A DNA stretch of 10,402 bases from an uncultured Acetatifactor sp. (GTDB lineage Bacteria > Bacillota > Clostridia > Lachnospirales > Lachnospiraceae), in NCBI GenBank assembly GCA_910587555.1, contig CAJULV010000015.1, positions 1 to 10,402 of the forward strand, written 5' to 3'. Within the stretch, counting starts at the first letter, position 1. Each line of letters opens with the position of its first letter. The notes beneath the pieces are model-generated. The model was not told the origin of the DNA, searched no databases, and saw only the letters and a list, made by a program, of their open reading frames with translations. Both the position numbers and the translations under genes were made by a program. Positions 1 through 6,281 of the stretch are shown one piece after another.

Positions 1-34
1 AAACTGCCAAAAAATGTAAAAGGAAAAATTCCGC

Positions 35-63
35 TTGCAATGTGCAGATAAATGGTATAGAAT
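35..63 (+). promoter_or_regulatory. Promoter-like sequence just upstream of a terminator
   Basis: TTGCAA at 35-40 and TAGAAT at 58-63 are separated by 17 bp, a good sigma-A type arrangement. A TG lies just upstream of the overlapping hexamer TATAGA (56-61). Transcription would begin near position 70 and meet the hairpin terminator at 84-117 almost at once. It could be a leader promoter for the regulator operon subject to attenuation, a source of a very short RNA, or a chance match in AT-rich DNA. This is sequence matching only. Confidence 0.4.
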
Positions 64-83
64 AGTTTATGTTATAAAAAAAG

Positions 84-117
84 GTTCGCCTTACTTGCAC
101 ATAAGGCGAACTTTTTT
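84..117. terminator. Bidirectional intrinsic terminator
   Basis: A perfect 10-bp stem, GTTCGCCTTA (84-93) with TAAGGCGAAC (102-111), encloses an 8-nt loop and is followed by six T's (112-117). On the other side, an A run at 76-82 supplies a T run for the opposite strand, so it can act in both directions. It probably ends a gene left of the window and insulates the regulator operon that begins downstream. Confidence 0.9.
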
Positions 118-152
118 ACATTTCTGCACTTTTCCGGTCTTTTCATCTTTTT

Positions 153-185
153 AGATACAGATTGTTTACAATTCCGAGACATTCG
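153..185. promoter_or_regulatory. Candidate response-regulator binding site, three half-sites 11 bp apart
   Basis: GATACA (154-159), TTTACA (165-170) and GAGACA (176-181) are separated by 5 bp each, an exact 11-bp period. On the other strand they read TGTCTC, TGTAAA and TGTATC. Direct repeats spaced about one helical turn apart are the usual binding pattern of OmpR/PhoB-family regulators; the WalR box is TGTWAH-N5-TGTWAH and the B. subtilis PhoP box uses TTAACA-like repeats with similar spacing. The middle half-site coincides with the -35 element of the promoter, so bound regulator could repress or modulate its own operon. A similar group lies before asnB (4060-4087). Binding is inferred. Confidence 0.5.
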
Positions 186-194
186 CGTTATACT
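165..194 (+). promoter_or_regulatory. Probable promoter of the regulator-kinase-lipoprotein operon
   Basis: TTTACA (165-170) and TATACT (189-194) are separated by 18 bp, and each matches the sigma-A consensus at most positions. Transcription would start near 201, leaving a leader of about 40 nt. The leader carries the ribosome binding sequence GAGGAAA at 227-233, well placed before the ATG at 240. It lies downstream of the terminator at 84-117, as expected for an independent operon. Confidence 0.6.
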
Positions 195-239
195 TACCTT
201 ATAGACTAAATAAAGAAATATAAACCGAGGAAACATCAG

Positions 240-920
240 ATGGAAGACAGAAAAATCCTGATCATTGAAGACGAAAAACCCATTGCAGACATCCTGAAAT
301 ACAGCTTCGAAAAGGAAGGCTTCCAGGTACAGTGCGCCCACACCGGCAGCGAAGGCTTCTCCGCCGCCTGCAGTGATCCTCCCGACCTGATACTTTTAGA
401 CTGGATGCTGCCGGATATCAGCGGGGTAGATGTATGCCGGATGCTGACCGAACGCTACCGGATTCCCATCATCATGCTTACGGCCAGGGGCAACGTGGAG
501 GACAAGCTCTACGGCCTGGAATCCGGCGCCGATGATTATATTACCAAGCCCTTCGACCTGCGGGAAGTGGTTGCCAGGGTGCGAACCATCCTGCGCCGTT
601 TTGACAAATCCCAGGGAACTGACACCGGCGACCGGCTGTCCTGCGGTGGCCTGACCATATCCGAGCGGGAGCACTGTGTATATCGCGACGGCGTACTATT
701 AAGCCTGACCCCCAAAGAATATGAACTCCTGGTCTGTTTTCTGAAGCATCCCCGCCAGGTATTTACCAGAACGGCGCTGCTGGATCAGATATGGGGTTAT
801 GATTTTGCCGGCGATACCAGGACCGTGGACATCCATGTACAGCGCATTCGTAAAAAAACCGGTCTGGAAGACTCTCTGGTGACTGTCTTCGGCGTGGGGT
901 ACAAATATGTCCCGGCTTAA
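240..920 (+). CDS. OmpR/PhoB-family response regulator (WalR/PhoP-like)
   Basis: This is a cytoplasmic transcription factor that receives a phosphoryl group from its partner kinase and binds DNA. At 226 aa it has the usual family length. The receiver domain (about 1-120) has the acidic pair E10/D11, the phosphoacceptor D54 in LLDWMLPD, T81 in MLTAR, and K103 in the TKPF motif. The C-terminal winged helix (about 130-225) includes LTPKEYELL, the segment TRTVDIHVQRIRKK expected to form the recognition helix, and the closing FGVGYKY hairpin. The start is supported by GAGGAAA nine nt upstream and by MEDRKILIIEDE being a typical N terminus. The receiver, with its DEKPIADIL segment, strongly recalls WalR from memory, but the neighbours are not the walK/H/I set, so I give no symbol. 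The next gene overlaps its end, so the pair is probably translationally coupled. Target genes are not known from the sequence; phased half-sites lie before this gene and before asnB. Confidence 0.96.
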   Translation: MEDRKILIIEDEKPIADILKYSFEKEGFQVQCAHTGSEGFSAACSDPPDLILLDWMLPDISGVDVCRMLTERYRIPIIMLTARGNVEDKLYGLESGADDYITKPFDLREVVARVRTILRRFDKSQGTDTGDRLSCGGLTISEREHCVYRDGVLLSLTPKEYELLVCFLKHPRQVFTRTALLDQIWGYDFAGDTRTVDIHVQRIRKKTGLEDSLVTVFGVGYKYVPA

Positions 921-2448
921 AGTAACCTGCCTTCTCGGAATCCGACGGCAGATGACCCTGATCCTCCTGGCTGTATTCGTGGCAGGCGGCTGTATCCTCT
1001 ACGGCAGTATTCATGCCAGGCTTCAGCAGAATACGGAAGAACAGGTTATACGCGAACTGCAGAATCGGCAGGAAAACACGCTCGTATATATCCGCCAGCT
1101 CCTGATGCTCCAAAATGCCAATAACGATGCCGAAGGATACCTGCAGATTTCAGAAGATATTGTCCAGGAGCTGGAACCTTTGGGCGGGAGAAATTTCTGT
1201 GTACTGGACACCGACGGCCAGTATCTCGCCGGCAGCACTCAGCTTCAGCAGGAAGGAAGCGGAAACGACCTGCGTCAGGCCCTGGCCGGAAACGCTGCTT
1301 TAACCATGACCTACCCGGACTCCAACAGCATGCTGGTCTATTTTTCCATGCCGGTGGTTATTGAGGACAGGACCCTTGGCATCATACGTTACCGCCTGGA
1401 CTTCTCCCAGATGTTCTCTCAAACAAACCAAAGCGAGCGTCTGGTCTATCAGGCAACCGCAGCCGTATTTGCGTTTATTTTCTTATTGCTGGCATTTTTT
1501 ATCAACAGGCTCCTGGTACCTGTATGGAAGCTGACCGAAATTTCCCGCCAGGTTGTGCGTGATTTGTCCCGGGAAGAGGTAAATATGCAGATGCTGGCCC
1601 AGCTCGCAGATTCCGGACGCCGTGACGAGATAGGCGAACTGTCCAGGAACTTCAGCGTAATGCTGGAAACCATCGGTTCCCAATTCAAAAAAATGCAGGC
1701 GGACAAAGATCAGATTGTCAGGCTTATGGGCAGCCGCCAGGAATTCTATAATAATATGACCCATGAATTGAAAACTCCCCTCACCACTATCCAGGGATAT
1801 GCCCAGCTCATGGAAGCCGACCAGGGTGAGGACAAAAATCTCACCGACCAGGGGCTGCATCAGATTCTGCAGGAAAGTACCCGGATGCATCAAATGGTGC
1901 TGCAGCTTCTGGAAATGTCCGACAAGGGCATCTATATGAAACGGGTGCCGGTGGATTTAAGCCATACGGCCCGGAATGTGGCCCAGACATTGGAAATCAA
2001 GGCGGCACGGTACGATATGCAGATTGAGACTGATTTTCCGGAAAGCCTGTGGGTACTGGGTGTGGAGGAGCGCCTGCGCCAGGTGCTGATCAATCTGGTG
2101 GACAATGCCATCAAATACGGCGACAGCCACACTACAATCCGCATGGACGGCGTCCGGAAAAAAAGCTATGTATGGCTGGCTGTCCGCAACCGCGGAAAAG
2201 GGCTGGATAAAGAGGAACAGTCAAAAATATTCGAGCCGTTTTACCGGGTAGACAAGGCTTACTCCCGTGAACGGGGAAGTTCCGGCCTCGGCCTGTCCAT
2301 CTGCAAGAAAATCATGGAAGAACACAACGGCTTAATCAGCGTAAAAAGCAAACCCGGCGTACAGACCATATTTTACATCCGTCTGAAAGCGGAAACCGGC
2401 GTCAGTATACCGTCAAATCTCCATAATAAAGATGCAAATAAGCCTTGA
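907..2448 (+). CDS. Membrane sensor histidine kinase
   Basis: This is the partner kinase of the preceding regulator; its start lies 14 nt inside that gene. Of its 513 aa, residues about 16-33 form a first membrane helix and about 179-201 a second, flanking an extracytoplasmic domain of about 145 residues. The end of that domain (FCVLDTDGQYLAGST, then a later MPVVIEDRTLGIIRYRLDF) looks like a Cache/PAS-like sensor fold. A HAMP linker follows (about 200-263), then the dimerization helix with phosphoacceptor H286 in MTHELKTPLT, and the ATPase domain with N400 in INLVDNAIKYGD, FEPFYRVD, and the G2 box GSSGLGLSI. The G1 box reads NRGKGLD, with N428 where Asp is commonest; such variants occur in active kinases. 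There is no cytoplasmic PAS domain, unlike WalK. The signal sensed cannot be read from sequence. The stop codon lies inside a palindrome that continues into the next gene's ribosome binding site. Confidence 0.96.
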   Translation: MSRLKVTCLLGIRRQMTLILLAVFVAGGCILYGSIHARLQQNTEEQVIRELQNRQENTLVYIRQLLMLQNANNDAEGYLQISEDIVQELEPLGGRNFCVLDTDGQYLAGSTQLQQEGSGNDLRQALAGNAALTMTYPDSNSMLVYFSMPVVIEDRTLGIIRYRLDFSQMFSQTNQSERLVYQATAAVFAFIFLLLAFFINRLLVPVWKLTEISRQVVRDLSREEVNMQMLAQLADSGRRDEIGELSRNFSVMLETIGSQFKKMQADKDQIVRLMGSRQEFYNNMTHELKTPLTTIQGYAQLMEADQGEDKNLTDQGLHQILQESTRMHQMVLQLLEMSDKGIYMKRVPVDLSHTARNVAQTLEIKAARYDMQIETDFPESLWVLGVEERLRQVLINLVDNAIKYGDSHTTIRMDGVRKKSYVWLAVRNRGKGLDKEEQSKIFEPFYRVDKAYSRERGSSGLGLSICKKIMEEHNGLISVKSKPGVQTIFYIRLKAETGVSIPSNLHNKDANKP

Positions 2449-2463
2449 AAATAATTTACAAGG
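2443..2463. promoter_or_regulatory. 21-bp palindrome covering the kinase stop and the lipoprotein ribosome binding site
   Basis: Arms CCTTG (2443-2447) and CAAGG (2459-2463) flank AAAT/ATTT inner arms around a central A at 2453. The only mismatch is A2448 opposite A2458. The left arm contains the first bases of the TGA stop (2446-2448); the right arm contains the AAGG of the AAGGAAA ribosome binding sequence (2460-2466) for the ATG at 2476. As RNA it would fold into a small hairpin hiding that site unless ribosomes finishing the kinase open it, suggesting translational coupling. It could instead be an operator or chance. Confidence 0.5.
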
Positions 2464-2475
2464 AAACAAAACAGC

Positions 2476-4017
2476 ATGATACACACAGCAAAACAGCAAA
2501 AGAGAATATGTCTCCGCCTCCCTATGTTCCTGACCGCACTCCTGCTCCTCACAGGCTGCACTCCGGAAGAAAAAACACTCCTGCTCAGCAGGTCCCAGCC
2601 GGACACGGAAGCGGCGGAATCCCAGGACCCTGCAAAAGATTTCACTGTAAAAAAGATATACGCCTACACCTATACCACCCGCGACCTGCTGATGCAAAGC
2701 GCATTCCTGGAAGGCTGCGGGGAAAACGAAATTCATATCATCGCATTTGACGAACGTGATGACGACGAAAAGCTGGTTTACAGACAGGTGGATTACCGCT
2801 ACGGCTTTTATGATACCATGGGCGAATTCTTCCGATTTTGGGAAGACTGGTTTGAGCCTGCAAACCCCAACCTAATGTGTGACGATCTCTATATCAGCCA
2901 GCTCCTGCCCTCCCCTGACGGGACACAAATGCTGGTTTATATCCGCTCCACAATCTGGGATACCTGCTTCATCTGGCTTTGCTCCCTTGATTCCCAGGAT
3001 CCCTGGCTTCTATATGAAGGTATCCATAATGACGACCCGTTGAAGGGTTCCTTTTCCCCGGACGGGCGCTGGGTTACCTTTGATGCGGCGGGTACTGTCA
3101 CCGGTGGAAAACACCTGGTTCCCATATACGACTGCCGCAGGAATACTTTTGCAGACAGGGAACAATACTGGACCGTAACGCAGTCGTCAGATTCCTACAG
3201 CGTCTTTTATCCGCCGGACGAACTGTTATATACCGAAGCCGAAGTGGATGAACAGGTGCTGAACGCACAGTTGTGCAGCTATTCCGAGTCCCCTTCTCCT
3301 GCCCTGCTGACTTTTATCCATGACAGCGCCGATGATATTTCCGTAAATCTGCTGTATAAAATCCCCGGCGAAGGTGTTGAGCCGGATATCAATGCTTCCA
3401 CAGGGCTTCGCTTCGGAGAAAAAGGCCGGCTATACCTCCTTGGAAAAGAGTTCAACGAAACTAACCCGGAAGACGACCTTTCCATTCTGGAACTTCTGGA
3501 TCCGAATCATATCGGTCACAGTATGGCTTATTTATTCAACTACACGGGAATGCCCTATATTCAATTTCAATATGATAACGACAACGACCTTTTGTATTAC
3601 ATGCCGGATACACTCACGCTCTCCGTTAAAAACATGAACACACTTCAAGACAACTACCAGCCCCTGACCTTCTCCGAGCCGGTTTGGGACTTTATTCCGC
3701 TTGCATCCGGCGATATCCTGGCTTTGCTCATTCAGACAGCCGGCACCATGCCGGTTGAAACCCAGGGCACAGCCAATACCCAAAACACTTACATAGGGGA
3801 CAGCGGCGCCACTCCGTATACCACCCGGAATTATTGGGATATCCAGTCCGCAGACCTGTACCTCTACCCGGCAGACGGCACTGAGCGGCACCTGCTGTAC
3901 AAGAATGTGCAGAACCTCCTGAATATGGAGTACGATGCGCAGAGCAGGCGCATTTTGCTGGAAACCTTTGAAGACGACGAAATGGGGCACAGAAGATGTA
4001 TCATACTGGAATTGTAA
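2476..4017 (+). CDS. Surface lipoprotein with beta-propeller-like repeats, function unknown
   Basis: This is a predicted membrane-anchored lipoprotein of 513 aa. It has a basic N terminus, a hydrophobic stretch at about 15-25, and the lipobox L25-T26-G27-C28, so C28 would be lipidated and residues 29-513 displayed outside the membrane. A short acidic/Ser-rich tether follows. The body contains strand-rich segments with SPDG turns (S146-G149 and S194-G197), each followed by a run like MLVY or WVTF, as in TolB/WD40-like propeller blades. Near the C terminus YDAQSRRILLETF looks like another blade, and aromatic and acidic residues are frequent throughout. I see no catalytic motif. The start is supported by AAGGAAA at 2460-2466. 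It lies 27 nt after the kinase, so it is probably co-transcribed and may modulate the sensor, bind an envelope ligand, or be a product of the pathway. The specific family is not recognised; the propeller call is moderate. Confidence 0.9.
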   Translation: MIHTAKQQKRICLRLPMFLTALLLLTGCTPEEKTLLLSRSQPDTEAAESQDPAKDFTVKKIYAYTYTTRDLLMQSAFLEGCGENEIHIIAFDERDDDEKLVYRQVDYRYGFYDTMGEFFRFWEDWFEPANPNLMCDDLYISQLLPSPDGTQMLVYIRSTIWDTCFIWLCSLDSQDPWLLYEGIHNDDPLKGSFSPDGRWVTFDAAGTVTGGKHLVPIYDCRRNTFADREQYWTVTQSSDSYSVFYPPDELLYTEAEVDEQVLNAQLCSYSESPSPALLTFIHDSADDISVNLLYKIPGEGVEPDINASTGLRFGEKGRLYLLGKEFNETNPEDDLSILELLDPNHIGHSMAYLFNYTGMPYIQFQYDNDNDLLYYMPDTLTLSVKNMNTLQDNYQPLTFSEPVWDFIPLASGDILALLIQTAGTMPVETQGTANTQNTYIGDSGATPYTTRNYWDIQSADLYLYPADGTERHLLYKNVQNLLNMEYDAQSRRILLETFEDDEMGHRRCIILEL

Positions 4018-4059
4018 TTATGCTCCTCTTTACCGTTTCCGGCTATAACTTCCATAAAA

Positions 4060-4087
4060 GTTTACAACCGGATACATTTTTGAAACA
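4060..4087. promoter_or_regulatory. Candidate regulator binding site upstream of asnB, phased ACA half-sites
   Basis: TTTACA (4061-4066), GATACA (4071-4076) and GAAACA (4082-4087) start 10 and 11 bp apart. TTTACA and GATACA are identical to two half-sites upstream of the regulator gene. Moreover, GTTTACAA at 4060-4067 followed by CCG and ACATT parallels 164-183 with a 2-bp gap difference early and a 1-bp difference later. If the -10 at 4119-4124 is real, the site is centred roughly 55-65 bp upstream of transcription start, a position suited to activation. Binding is inferred. Confidence 0.45.
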
Positions 4088-4118
4088 CGTTTGTGATGCA
4101 TAAGAAATAACCCCCCTT

Positions 4119-4124
4119 TATACT
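4119..4124 (+). promoter_or_regulatory. Candidate -10 element for asnB
   Basis: TATACT at 4119-4124 is the same hexamer proposed for the regulator operon. No good -35 lies 16-18 bp upstream (the region reads around GATGCA), which would fit a promoter depending on an activator bound at 4060-4087. TTGAAA at 4080-4085 is too far from this -10 to be its partner. The 155-bp gap between the lipoprotein and asnB leaves room for a separate promoter. Confidence 0.35.
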
Positions 4125-4172
4125 GATATCCACAAGACAGACAAAGGAAATCGTACAAAGGAGTTATGCATT

Positions 4173-6146
4173 ATGTGTGGAATATGCGGATTTATAGAAA
4201 GAAACCGAAACAACATTACTTCAGCCAAAGCCCCGCTCTCCAGGGAACATATCCTGGAAATGATGATGGCTGCTTTGATTCACCGGGGACCGGATCAGGG
4301 AAAAAGCTGGATGTCGGAAACCGCGGCCCTTGGCTTCCGCAGGCTCAGCATCATTGATCTGGAAGGAAGCGTACAGCCCATGGCAAATGAAAGCGGCGAC
4401 CTGGTGCTGGTGTTCAACGGGGAAATCTACAATTATCAGGAACTCCGCCGGGAGCTTATCGCTGTCGGGCATCACTTTTCCACGCAGGGCGACTCAGAGG
4501 TTCTTCTCCATGGCTATGAGGAATGGGGCGATACCCTGCCGGAACATCTGCGCGGCATGTTCGCCTTCGCTATCTGGGATGAAAAAAACGGGCGTCTCTA
4601 TGCGGCAAGAGACCCTTTCGGCATCAAGCCCTTTTACTATGCCCTGACAGACAGCAGTCTCGTCTTTGCCTCGGAAATCAAGGGAATCCTCCCTCATCCT
4701 TCTTATAAAAAGAAGTTAAACCAGGAAGCCCTTGCGCAATATCTCTCCTTCCAATATTCCGCTTTGGAGAAAACCTTTTTCCAGGATATCTGGCAGCTGA
4801 AACCGGGACATTTCCTGAAATACGATCGAAAAACTTCCTGTCTGGAGCTGACGGAGTATTTTGTACCGGAACTATATCCGGGTTGTTCCGAAAAGCCTGA
4901 AGAAAAAAACGGGAAACGTTTCTCAAGCAAACCCCGGAAAAGGACCGGTAAAAAAAATGCGTATACGGACATGGAAAATTGGATTTCCCGTCTGGACCAG
5001 GCCATCTCAGATTCCGTAAAAACCCACATGGCAGCAGATGTGGAAGTAGGTTCCTTCCTCTCCGGCGGCGTGGATTCCAGCCTGATTGCGGCAGAATTTA
5101 CAGGAAACAAAACCTTTACCGTAGGCTTCGGCAAGGGACAGAGCCGTTATAACGAAATGCCGTTCGCAAGAGAACTGGCCGAAGAATTACATCTTTCCCA
5201 TAGCGGAAAGCAAATCTCCGAAAAAGAATTCTGGGATGCCGTACCGGAAGTACTCTACCATATGGATGAACCCTCCGGCGATCCTTCCGCAGTAGCCTTG
5301 TATTTTCTCTCCCGGGAAGCCGCCCGTCAGGTAAAAGTGGTAGTCTCCGGAGAAGGCGCCGACGAACTGTTCGGCGGATACTGCATCTACTGCGAACCCA
5401 ATGCGCTGCATCTGTACCAGAAGCTTCCTTCGCTCCTTCGAAAAGGAATTGCCGGCCTTGCCAAGCGTCTCCCGGATATGCGGGGGCGAAGCTTCCTCAT
5501 CCGCGGCAGTATGTCTGTGGAAGAACGCTTCATCGGAAATGCGAATCTTTTCACCGCCGAAGAGAGAAACCGGTTATTGAAAACCAAAACCCAGGCCCTC
5601 TCCCCTCAGGCATTTCTGGCAAAAGACTATGCAGATGCCGGCCAGTTGGATGACGCCAGCCGCATGCAGTATATAGACTTGCTCCACTGGCTTCCGGGTG
5701 ATATCCTGCAGAAGGCGGACCGCATGAGCATGGCTCACTCCCTGGAACTGCGGGTTCCTTATCTGGACAAAGAAGTGTTTGAAGCAGCCCGCTATCTGCC
5801 CCCGCAATTTAAACAGAAGAAACAGGTGTCGAAATATCTGTTCCGTCAGGTTGCCGCCCGCCATCTGCCCGCTGCCAGTTCCAATCGCAGAAAACTGGGA
5901 TTTCCGGTACCATTGGGACATTTCCTGAGTTCGGAAACAGGCTCCGAACATATCATCCGCACTTTCCACTCCCCTGCCGCCGAGAAATTCTTTCACCGGG
6001 AAGCCCTGGATGAACTGATGACCGGGCGCGGCTGCGGACGGGGCAATACCAACCGCAAGCTGTGGGCAGTGTATGCCTTTCTAGTATGGTATGAAATTTA
6101 TTTTCCCGAGGAGGCAGAAGCACAAAATACGGCAGCTGCGGTATAA
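4173..6146 (+). CDS. asnB: Glutamine-hydrolysing asparagine synthase-type amidotransferase
   Basis: This cytoplasmic enzyme hydrolyses glutamine and passes the ammonia to a carboxylate activated with ATP. The classic product is asparagine; in some Firmicutes the closest AsnB amidates meso-diaminopimelate in peptidoglycan precursors. The class II glutaminase domain (about 1-210) starts MCGICGF, so Cys2 becomes the N-terminal nucleophile after Met removal. R57, N82-G83 (FNGEIYNY) and D107 (GDSE) are in the expected places. The synthase domain has the ATP-pyrophosphatase loop SGGVDSS (297-303) and SGEGADELFGGY from 392. Late motifs LELRVPYLD and KLGFPVP closely follow B. subtilis AsnB from memory. 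The start is fixed by Cys2 and by AAAGGAG at 4157-4163. At 657 aa it is longer than the 630-odd usual, mostly through a Lys/Arg-rich linker at about 237-262. It probably has its own promoter and converges on addA. Substrate cannot be decided from sequence. Confidence 0.96.
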   Translation: MCGICGFIERNRNNITSAKAPLSREHILEMMMAALIHRGPDQGKSWMSETAALGFRRLSIIDLEGSVQPMANESGDLVLVFNGEIYNYQELRRELIAVGHHFSTQGDSEVLLHGYEEWGDTLPEHLRGMFAFAIWDEKNGRLYAARDPFGIKPFYYALTDSSLVFASEIKGILPHPSYKKKLNQEALAQYLSFQYSALEKTFFQDIWQLKPGHFLKYDRKTSCLELTEYFVPELYPGCSEKPEEKNGKRFSSKPRKRTGKKNAYTDMENWISRLDQAISDSVKTHMAADVEVGSFLSGGVDSSLIAAEFTGNKTFTVGFGKGQSRYNEMPFARELAEELHLSHSGKQISEKEFWDAVPEVLYHMDEPSGDPSAVALYFLSREAARQVKVVVSGEGADELFGGYCIYCEPNALHLYQKLPSLLRKGIAGLAKRLPDMRGRSFLIRGSMSVEERFIGNANLFTAEERNRLLKTKTQALSPQAFLAKDYADAGQLDDASRMQYIDLLHWLPGDILQKADRMSMAHSLELRVPYLDKEVFEAARYLPPQFKQKKQVSKYLFRQVAARHLPAASSNRRKLGFPVPLGHFLSSETGSEHIIRTFHSPAAEKFFHREALDELMTGRGCGRGNTNRKLWAVYAFLVWYEIYFPEEAEAQNTAAAV

Positions 6147-6213
6147 TGCCGGAACGGCAAATGCGGCGCCGTCCCCTTGATAGGTCTGTTCTGCCCAGAA
6201 TACACTTCGGCCT

Positions 6214-6265
6214 GCGGGACGGAGGAGGCTGGTGTGCGCAAAGCGCCGCCTTCCGCCTGTCCCGC
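6214..6265. terminator. Long hairpin between convergent asnB and addA
   Basis: GCGGGAC (6214-6220) pairs with GTCCCGC (6259-6265). Inside, GG, GGA and GGTG segments pair onward with small bulges, ending in GCGC-AAA-GCGC (6236-6246), for about 22 base pairs overall. Neither side has a good T run, so it is not a textbook intrinsic terminator. Its position between two 3' ends suggests it limits read-through or protects the 3' ends from decay. The rest of 6147-6281 holds nothing else I recognise. Confidence 0.5.
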
Positions 6266-6281
6266 CGTCAAAGTCCTTTCT

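Noticed and set aside
240..2448. Naming the pair walR/walK
   Set aside because: The regulator is WalR-like, but the kinase has no cytoplasmic PAS domain and the following gene is not walH/walI-like. The symbols would overstate what is seen.
2445..2750. Open frame overlapping the kinase end and lipoprotein start
   Set aside because: It is out of frame with a lipoprotein that has a clear lipobox, and its product is basic and unstructured.
4039..4071. Possible terminator after the lipoprotein gene
   Set aside because: CCGG and AACTT/AAGTT arms pair only with an unequal internal loop, and the following T run is short and offset. It is too weak to call, and it overlaps the candidate half-sites.
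4166..4357. ATG at 4166 as an alternative start just before asnB
   Set aside because: It opens a different frame with a meaningless product, whereas the ATG at 4173 gives MCGICGF with the required Cys2.
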